A stretch of 64,000 nucleotides of DNA from assembly GCF_900168015.1 (NCBI RefSeq), contig NZ_FUYR01000001.1:1672943-1736942 (forward strand). The letters run 5' to 3'. This DNA comes from Daejeonella lutea (GTDB lineage: Bacteria > Bacteroidota > Bacteroidia > Sphingobacteriales > Sphingobacteriaceae). How positions within the stretch are numbered: the first letter of the stretch is position 1; each line of letters begins with the position of its first letter. Below are positions 57,976 through 64,000 of the stretch, one piece after another. A program made the translations under genes and the position numbers. The notes beneath the pieces are model-generated. The model saw only the letters and a program-made list of their open reading frames with translations, searched no databases and was not told the DNA's origin.

Positions 57976-58413
57976 CTATCTGCGCTTTTCAATTAACTTT
58001 CGATCTCCGCTCATTTCAGGAACATAATTCAGTCCCGGGGTTAGGTAATACAAAAGTATAAGCCGGGAGTACCGGTAATTAAATGGCGAAAGAATCACCA
58101 CTGCCGGGAAAATAACTGCCATATACAGCCAAGGATTTGTAGTATTCCCGGTAATAAGATACGTGACTAATCCTGCCAGGATCATTTGCAATACATTGAA
58201 TCCATAACTTACGAACATCGCCACATAAAAGTAACCCGGTTCACGTTCAAATTTGAGGTTACAATGCGGGCAATTGTCGTTCATCTTCTGCGATTTAAAC
58301 CCATACATAGAATTTTGAAAAACATCACCCCTTCTGCAGCGGGGACATTTCGAATGTACAAGGGCGTAGAATTGCGAGGTCTTACGATTATTATTCTCGG
58401 TTGATGCTTTCAT
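57976..58413 (-). CDS. DUF983 family membrane protein
   Basis: 145 residues with two zinc-ribbon-like CxxC pairs (SKCPRCRRGDVF and NCPHCNLKFERE) followed by two membrane helices (FVSYGFNVLQMILAGLVTYL; LYMAVIFPAVVIL). This is the DUF983 pattern; function unknown. It overlaps the AraC regulator gene by 23 bases, so both are likely co-transcribed, and it converges with mreD. Confidence 0.85.
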   Translation of the reverse strand: MKASTENNNRKTSQFYALVHSKCPRCRRGDVFQNSMYGFKSQKMNDNCPHCNLKFEREPGYFYVAMFVSYGFNVLQMILAGLVTYLITGNTTNPWLYMAVIFPAVVILSPFNYRYSRLILLYYLTPGLNYVPEMSGDRKLIEKRR

Positions 58414-59287
58414 CTTTAATTGTTTTTTTAAATTCTTCAGGAGTTAACCCAAGATGTTTCTTAAATGCTTTAGTGAAATAGGAGTTATCTTTAAAATTCA
58501 GAATGCCTGCAATTTCTGAAATGCTCAGTTCAGGGTTTATTAGCAAGCGTTTTGCCTCGAGGAAAACCCGGTTTCGGATCACTTCACCAGCTGATTGTCC
58601 AAGTAGATCGTTACACAATGCATTTAAATGATTTGGTGTTATGTAAAGAAGTTGGGCGTAGTCTTTTGGTAATTTCAAAATCTTATAGTTACCAGAAATA
58701 AGCTTTTGGAAATTCTTGAGCAAGGTATAATTATATGACGACTTAATTTCGGGTTCTGCTGAGGGACCAAAACGAGAAACCAGCAGAAAAATGTTAATCA
58801 TCAAAATTTTAATCATAAAAAATTCCGAGCCTTTATTCTCAACGCTTTCCACCAGGATCTCATCAAACAGGTTTTTTATTTTCGGACGGCTTTCTCCAGG
58901 GATATTGATAACAGAATCGGAAGCATTACCGCGGAAAAAGTTAAATGATTCTATGAAATCAGGATTCAACAGAAAGGAATTGAACACTTCGGGGGAGAAA
59001 TTAATTACATACCCGTCTACAAAGCCCTCAAAATCCCAACTGTGAACTTGTCCCGGAATCATGAAATAAATTTGAAAGGGCTGTATAGTAAATGTTTCAA
59101 AATCTATAGAATGTGTGCCTTTCCCCTCTGTGAATAAAACGAGGTGATAAAAGCTATGACGGTGAGCCTGACGCAGATTTGTGTGGGTTTCGTAATATGG
59201 CGCAAAACGGCTGATCAGGAGATCTTCCTTGCGAAACTCGGAAACGGAACTGATATCGTAGACAGGAACCTGTTTTGACATATACAA
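58391..59287 (-). CDS. AraC-family transcriptional regulator
   Basis: 298 residues: an N-terminal cupin-like sensing domain (FRKEDLLISRFAPYYETHTN; HSFYHLVLFTEGKGTHSIDF) and a C-terminal double helix-turn-helix (YAQLLYITPNHLNALCNDLL; EIAGILNFKDNSYFTKAFKK) with the AraC signature HLGLTPEEFKK. Probably activates genes in response to a small molecule; targets are not evident. Its 3' end overlaps the DUF983 gene by 23 bases. Confidence 0.93.
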   Translation of the reverse strand: MYMSKQVPVYDISSVSEFRKEDLLISRFAPYYETHTNLRQAHRHSFYHLVLFTEGKGTHSIDFETFTIQPFQIYFMIPGQVHSWDFEGFVDGYVINFSPEVFNSFLLNPDFIESFNFFRGNASDSVINIPGESRPKIKNLFDEILVESVENKGSEFFMIKILMINIFLLVSRFGPSAEPEIKSSYNYTLLKNFQKLISGNYKILKLPKDYAQLLYITPNHLNALCNDLLGQSAGEVIRNRVFLEAKRLLINPELSISEIAGILNFKDNSYFTKAFKKHLGLTPEEFKKTIKDESINRE

Positions 59288-59567
59288 ATTTACCCATATC
59301 TGAACTCATATTATGGGACAATTCGTGGAATAAATGGTACTATTTACTTATTGACATAAAATTCTAACCCAAATAATGAAATCTGGAAATGCCCGTTTGA
59401 AATATAATGGACGAGCAATTATTTTAGAAATTTATTACGGAAGAAACTCCTCATCAGCAGCCTTAAATAGAAATTTGAATTAATTGTTTCTTACTTTTAC
59501 AGTCTGATTCCAGCTCACATACAAGCACGCTTAAAGCTGCGTTAACCGAAATATTATATAAAAATTA

Positions 59568-61490
59568 ATGAATAGTTTTTTTGCCAGAAAGTTTGTTGTG
59601 CAGGGGATCTTTATTGCCATAGCAATTATTCTGCTGATGCGATTATTTTACATCCAGGTCGTCAGCGATGAATATATGCTTTCTGCGGAGAATAATGTTA
59701 TTAGGAGACTTCCGGTTTATCCTGCAAGAGGCGTAATTCTTGACAGAAAGGAGCGGATTCTTGTGCAAAATGAACCTGTTTATGACCTGATGGTCATACC
59801 AAGAGAAGTTAAACCTTTTGACACACTTGAATTTTGTAAACTTATTGGCATTGACAAAGTAAGATTCGATCGACAGTTTAAAAAGGCCCGAAATTACTCA
59901 CCATATAAAGCGTCTATTTTCGAAAAACAGCTTTCCGTCCAAATTTATGCATCATTCCAGGAGAGATTATCTGACTTTCCCGGATTTTTCGTACAAAATA
60001 GAACAGTCCGCCGCTATCCGGATAGTATTGGGGCCCATTTTGTTGGCTATATCGGCGAGGTGAATCAAAAAGCAATTGAGAAGTCCGGCGGCTTTTATAA
60101 TCTTGGAGATTACATTGGCATCACTGGTGTAGAAAAATCATACGAAGATTTGCTACGCGGGCAGCGTGGCGTACAAAATCTTATGGTTGATGCGCTAAAC
60201 CGGCCGAAAGGACACTATGCAGACGGCAAATATGACACCGTTGCAGTTTCAGGAGAGCATATGGTTTCATCTCTTGACAAAGAACTTCAGAAACTTGGCG
60301 AAAAGCTAATGAAGAATAAGATCGGCAGCATAGTGGCTATCGAACCTTCCAGCGGTGAAATTTTATCCTTTGTCAGCAGCCCGGGATACGACCCAAACCT
60401 CATGGTCGGTCGCCAGCGCGGCAATAATTACATGGCACTTCTTAACGACACCTATAAACCGATGTTTGTGCGCCCAATCCAGGCTGAGTATCCTCCAGGT
60501 TCAATTTTTAAAGTTGTTAATGCCCTTGTCGCTCAACAATATGGGATGATAAATGAAAAAACCATGTTCTTCTGTCCTGGTGGGTACAGATATGGCCGCA
60601 GGGGTTGGATGGGCTGCACGCATGTTCATGGATCTATTGATCTTCGTGGATCCATAAGGGAATCGTGCAATACATATTATGGATACACCTACGCAAGAAT
60701 GATCGACCAGGCAGGTATGAGGCCGGTCAATGCATATAAAAGGTGGAGGAATTCCGTTTCAGCATTCGGCATTGGAAGCCCGCTTGGAATTGATCTGCCA
60801 GGAGAACGTAAGGGACTGTTACCAACTGACGAACTTTATACCAAACGTTTCAGGAATGATAAGTGGGGTTCATCGTACACGATTTCCTTATCTATTGGAC
60901 AAGGAGAACTTGGAATTACTCCTTTACAAATGGCTAATGTAATGGCAATTGTTGCCAACCGGGGCTTCTTCTATAAACCCCATTTGATTAAAGCCATCGG
61001 AGATGAAAAAGTTGTTAAAGAGGAATATACCGTTAAAAATAGCGCAGGAATCAATTCTAAATATTTCGATGTGGTCATTCAGGGAATGAGCGAGGTGGTG
61101 AATCAAGGATGGGGAACAGCTTATTATTCCAAGATCGATAATATTGAAATGTGTGGTAAAACCGGAACGGTTCAGAATCCGCATGGTAAAGATCACTCTG
61201 TGTTCGTGGCATTCGCACCCAGAAACAATCCGAAAATCGCAATTGCAGTTGTCGTTGAGAATGCAGGATTTGGTGCTACATGGTCTGCCCCTATAGCCAG
61301 TTTGATGGTTGAAAAATACCTAACCGATTCGATCTCCCGGCCTAAAGCTTATATGGATAGACTCCTCGAAGCAAATCTTTTGCCCGGAATACCTAAGCCA
61401 AAGGTCCCTAAAAAAGGAGCCACACCCGACAGCGCGAAGGGAAAAAATCAAGTTCAAAAACCTGCAACCCCAACAACTACAACAAGATGA
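59568..61490 (+). CDS. mrdA: Penicillin-binding protein 2 (transpeptidase of the elongasome)
   Basis: 640 residues: N-terminal membrane anchor (about 8-28), a PBP dimer domain, then the transpeptidase. Active-site motifs are in order: STFK-type SIFK (Ser312, Lys315), SCN (366-368) and KTG (531-533). The tail (about 600-640) is Pro/Lys/Thr-rich and unstructured. It cross-links lateral peptidoglycan with RodA. The gene overlaps rodA by 4 bases; the intergenic gap before it is 280 bases. Confidence 0.96.
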   Translation: MNSFFARKFVVQGIFIAIAIILLMRLFYIQVVSDEYMLSAENNVIRRLPVYPARGVILDRKERILVQNEPVYDLMVIPREVKPFDTLEFCKLIGIDKVRFDRQFKKARNYSPYKASIFEKQLSVQIYASFQERLSDFPGFFVQNRTVRRYPDSIGAHFVGYIGEVNQKAIEKSGGFYNLGDYIGITGVEKSYEDLLRGQRGVQNLMVDALNRPKGHYADGKYDTVAVSGEHMVSSLDKELQKLGEKLMKNKIGSIVAIEPSSGEILSFVSSPGYDPNLMVGRQRGNNYMALLNDTYKPMFVRPIQAEYPPGSIFKVVNALVAQQYGMINEKTMFFCPGGYRYGRRGWMGCTHVHGSIDLRGSIRESCNTYYGYTYARMIDQAGMRPVNAYKRWRNSVSAFGIGSPLGIDLPGERKGLLPTDELYTKRFRNDKWGSSYTISLSIGQGELGITPLQMANVMAIVANRGFFYKPHLIKAIGDEKVVKEEYTVKNSAGINSKYFDVVIQGMSEVVNQGWGTAYYSKIDNIEMCGKTGTVQNPHGKDHSVFVAFAPRNNPKIAIAVVVENAGFGATWSAPIASLMVEKYLTDSISRPKAYMDRLLEANLLPGIPKPKVPKKGATPDSAKGKNQVQKPATPTTTTR

Positions 61491-62746
61491 ATAACCAGCG
61501 GAGCCTCTTCTTTAATGTTGACTGGTTTATCATATTAACCTATCTAACTCTGTGTATTATTGGGTGGTTCAATATCCATGCGGCAGTATATGATCCTGAA
61601 AACCCAAGTATTATTGATCTCGATACAAATTATGGTAAGCAACTGATCTTCATTATATCAGCTGTAATAATAGGGTTCGTAATACTCCTGCTAGAAGGAA
61701 AATTTTTTAATGCCTTTTCCCCTATTTTCTATGGTATAACTTTATTGTTGCTGGTCTTAGTGCTAGTAATCGGAAGAAATGTTGGGGGCAATCAGGCCTG
61801 GATTCCTATCGGAAGTTTCAGATTACAACCTTCTGAATTCGCAAAATTTGCGACATGCCTGCTGTTAGCACGTTATTTAAGCTCAGGCACAGTTAAAGTT
61901 CAGGATATCAGGACTCAGGTTATAGCTGCTTTTATAATTTTGATTCCAACTGCCCTGATCCTTTTGCAGCCCGATGCAGGGTCCGCCCTTACATTTAGTT
62001 CCCTGATTTTGGTCCTCTACAGGGAAGGCCTTTCAGGATATTTCCTGGTAATTGAAGGTCTGTCAATCTTATTATTTGTTCTTACGGTCCTCTATAATAA
62101 ATATCTTGTCATTGTCGGCGTGATGTTGCTCGCGGGGCTTTTAATATATCTTTATCGGAAGAACCGAAATATGATAACCGTCATTGGTGTCGGGCTTGTT
62201 TTCTCGGTTGTTTTTGTATTCTCTGTGGACTTCGCTTATAACAGCATATTAAAGCCGCATCAAAAAAATCGTATTGATGTGATTCTAGGAAAAGTTAACG
62301 ATCCACGGGGCATAGGTTATAACCTGAACCAGTCCAAGATCGCTATTGGATCAGGCGGATTGTGGGGAAAAGGATATCTACAGGGAACGCAAACGAAATA
62401 CAATTTCGTGCCGGAACAAAGTACCGATTTTATTTTTTGCACAGTTGGCGAAGAGTGGGGATTTGCAGGATGCTTTGTAGTAATTGGCCTTTATCTCTTC
62501 CTGCTGCTGAGGATTGTTATAATCGCGGAAAGGCAGCGTTCTTCATTCTCCAGGATCTATGGATACGGGGTAGCATCTATCCTTTTCTTCCACTTCTTTA
62601 TCAATATAGGTATGACCATTGGTCTGATCCCCGTAATTGGTATTCCCCTGCCATTTCTAAGCTACGGGGGTTCATCGCTATGGAGCTTTACGATATTGCT
62701 ATTTATTCTGCTTAAGCTGGATTCAAACAGAATGGGAATTATTTAG
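61487..62746 (+). CDS. rodA: Rod shape-determining protein RodA (SEDS glycosyltransferase)
   Basis: 419 residues of a ten-helix SEDS protein. FTSW/RODA/SPOVE signatures: NVGGNQAWIPIGSFRLQPSE, KIAIGSGGLWGKGYLQGTQT, FVPEQSTDFIFCTVGEEWGF and GIPLPFLSYGGSSLWSFTIL. It polymerises glycan strands with PBP2 as partner. Start overlaps the mrdA stop by 4 bases, so they are translationally coupled. Its 3' end overlaps the convergent hypothetical gene by 8 bases. Confidence 0.96.
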   Translation: MNNQRSLFFNVDWFIILTYLTLCIIGWFNIHAAVYDPENPSIIDLDTNYGKQLIFIISAVIIGFVILLLEGKFFNAFSPIFYGITLLLLVLVLVIGRNVGGNQAWIPIGSFRLQPSEFAKFATCLLLARYLSSGTVKVQDIRTQVIAAFIILIPTALILLQPDAGSALTFSSLILVLYREGLSGYFLVIEGLSILLFVLTVLYNKYLVIVGVMLLAGLLIYLYRKNRNMITVIGVGLVFSVVFVFSVDFAYNSILKPHQKNRIDVILGKVNDPRGIGYNLNQSKIAIGSGGLWGKGYLQGTQTKYNFVPEQSTDFIFCTVGEEWGFAGCFVVIGLYLFLLLRIVIIAERQRSSFSRIYGYGVASILFFHFFINIGMTIGLIPVIGIPLPFLSYGGSSLWSFTILLFILLKLDSNRMGII

Positions 62747-63674
62747 AGAAACGGCGGTTAAGTATCTCGTAAAACTTATCAGCAACATCCTGCTTCGCTC
62801 CCCAATTGTTCTTAGAGGCATAATTCTGTTTTAGAAAATTATCAGCAGCTTCAAAGCTGTCGAATCTGTTTAAGAGTTCAATTGCCTCGCTATAAGCCAG
62901 GCTATATCCGTTAAAAAGATCCCTAACAAATGACAGCTTATCGTTAAGGCTTATCAGGCTCTTTAGATCCTTAGTCTGACGTAAGTTAAATTGACTCGCA
63001 ATAGTTGCTTGCGAAATATTCCTGGAAAGAAGATCATTGACCGTAGGGACTGCAGGTTCCTCTTTTGGTAGTTCAACCGGAACTGCTATCGTACGCTCAG
63101 ATATAACTACTTCCTTGACATGAATATTTTCTTCAGTTTCCTCATCTTCATCAGCCACCACTTCCTCTATATCATCTTCTGTCTCTTCCTCAAAATCAAT
63201 ATAGTCTTTGTCGTCCTCAACCACAGGTTTTAGCCTTGTCTTTTCGTCAATTACTCTTTTTTCCTCTTCAGTTAGGGGACGGTCAAAAAGAGCATCAGGC
63301 TTTTTCTCCTCAAACTCAAAGGTCATGGGGGGCTCCTTCTCTAACTCAAACTTCCAGTCTGCGACAGGTTCTTCTGCTTCTAGTTTGTATATATCCGGCT
63401 CCTCTACAGGAATTGGTTCGGATTCTGGCTCTTCAGGTTCCTCCACGTTGTTGTTCTCAGCTACGGGAGGATCTGCCGCTTGCTGAATCGGTGTTTTACT
63501 AAGATTTAATTTGACTAATATTGACAAGTGATCAGAAAGGAAATTAGCATTAGCAGAAAACAGCTCCAGTTCTAACTCATTATGATTATCCGGACTTTGG
63601 GAAAGATACTCATACTGTTCATTCAATTCAGCAAGTATGCCACCGACCTTTTTTAAAATTTCCTTTTTATTCAT
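62739..63674 (-). CDS. Hypothetical acidic protein, rodA-adjacent
   Basis: 311 residues from the ATG at 63674; an upstream ATG at 63680 adds two residues. An N-terminal helical segment (MNKKEILKKVGGILAELNEQ) is followed by a long Glu/Asp/Pro-rich unstructured part (about 70-200, EEPEEPESEPIPVEEPD) and a C-terminal helical domain (VNDLLSRNISQATIASQFNL; RDLFNGYSLAYSEAIELLNR). I do not recognise a family. Such proteins appear to be confined to Sphingobacteriaceae-like genomes. It converges with rodA and lies opposite the thymidine kinase start. Confidence 0.75.
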   Translation of the reverse strand: MNKKEILKKVGGILAELNEQYEYLSQSPDNHNELELELFSANANFLSDHLSILVKLNLSKTPIQQAADPPVAENNNVEEPEEPESEPIPVEEPDIYKLEAEEPVADWKFELEKEPPMTFEFEEKKPDALFDRPLTEEEKRVIDEKTRLKPVVEDDKDYIDFEEETEDDIEEVVADEDEETEENIHVKEVVISERTIAVPVELPKEEPAVPTVNDLLSRNISQATIASQFNLRQTKDLKSLISLNDKLSFVRDLFNGYSLAYSEAIELLNRFDSFEAADNFLKQNYASKNNWGAKQDVADKFYEILNRRFSK

Positions 63675-63814
63675 CCTCATTAAAATATGCTGACCAGATC
63701 ATTTATTTGGTTCTCAGGCATTAAATCGATATTTCAAAGATAATTACAATAACGCATTTTTTCCCATTGAAATTCAGATATTAGAAGTCTTAAACAAACG
63801 GGTGAAAGGATAAG

Positions 63815-64000
63815 ATGTTATTTAGTGAGCACAATTTTAAACGGCGAAAAGAACTTGGAGGAAGTATTGAAATTATTTGCGGATCCATGTTTTCGGGCAA
63901 AACAGAAGAACTAATTAGACGGTTGAGGAGAGCTCAGATTGCCAAACTAAATGTCGAAATTTTTAAGCCCAAGACTGATACACGTTATGATGAAACATCT
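63815..64000 (+). CDS. tdk: Thymidine kinase (3' end outside window)
   Basis: The first 62 residues of a type II thymidine kinase, cut by the right edge. The P-loop [19 protein letters not shown] is intact and is followed by [12 protein letters not shown], as in bacterial Tdk. The start ATG at 63815 is supported by the usual [21 protein letters not shown]-terminus. It phosphorylates thymidine in the salvage pathway. Confidence 0.9.
   Translation, partial: MLFSEHNFKRRKELGGSIEIICGSMFSGKTEELIRRLRRAQIAKLNVEIFKPKTDTRYDETS

Noticed and set aside
59376-59483. 35-codon open frame before mrdA
   Set aside because: Very short, no family, no clear ribosome-binding or promoter context; A/T-rich intergenic sequence.
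1-64000. tRNA, rRNA, CRISPR arrays and intact mobile elements
   Set aside because: No repeat arrays, transposase, integrase or RNA-gene signatures were seen on either strand.

Overview
The window reads as chromosome of a free-living, glycan-degrading Bacteroidota, most likely family Sphingobacteriaceae (Pedobacter/Mucilaginibacter type). Reasons: SusD and TonB-dependent outer-membrane proteins, many lipoprotein-type carbohydrate enzymes (GH9, GH43, GH78, GH88, two PL lyases, a sulfatase), promoter boxes of the Bacteroidota TAnnTTTG type, weak Shine-Dalgarno signals with frequent TTG/GTG starts, and the purN-purH-mreBCD-mrdA-rodA order. This is inferred from gene content. I see no rRNA, tRNA, CRISPR array, intact insertion sequence or phage module.

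Layout: (1) 1-4.2 kb, a DUF4129/DUF4350/MoxR/DUF58 membrane operon cut by the left edge; (2) 4.3-7.7 kb, a two-component system, a PepSY-like protein and an SdiA-regulated-type propeller; (3) 7.7-12.2 kb, pirin and a large SNF2 helicase; (4) 12.3-19.4 kb, a divergent sulfatase / alpha-L-rhamnosidase pair, two small membrane proteins and a DUF4838 protein; (5) 19.5-23.1 kb, DedA, a Crp-type regulator and an MhqO/MhqD-like ring-cleavage operon; (6) 23.1-28.0 kb, SIMPL protein, TonB-type receptor and acyltransferase; (7) 28.1-36.8 kb, GH43, an MFS carrier and a damaged polysaccharide-utilisation locus (SusD remnant, lipoprotein, two paralogous PL lyases, GH88); (8) 36.9-43.3 kb, a leftward sugar operon (GH9 plus deacetylase, ROK kinase, MFS, SIS) opposite a DeoR regulator; (9) 43.3-48.2 kb, AlkZ-like protein, NYN-LOTUS protein, LiaF-like protein and a LytS/LytTR pair; (10) 48.3-52.9 kb, tyrosine/homogentisate catabolism; (11) 53.1-64 kb, purN, purH, mreBCD, mrdA, rodA and the start of thymidine kinase.

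The observation most worth following is at 40.58 kb. The GH9 gene stops just after an A-AAA-AAG heptamer, the classical bacterial -1 slippery sequence. A complete polysaccharide-deacetylase domain continues in the -1 frame with no start codon before its metal motif, and two overlapping AGGGAG tracts lie 7 and 11 nt upstream, as in the dnaX signal. Either a GH9-deacetylase fusion is made by frameshifting or slippage, or one A has been lost from a homopolymer. The second point is the eroded locus at 31.5-32.0 kb, where the first ~70 codons of a sensor-like gene run directly into the tail of a frameshifted SusD, with no SusC, while the downstream lyase genes remain intact.
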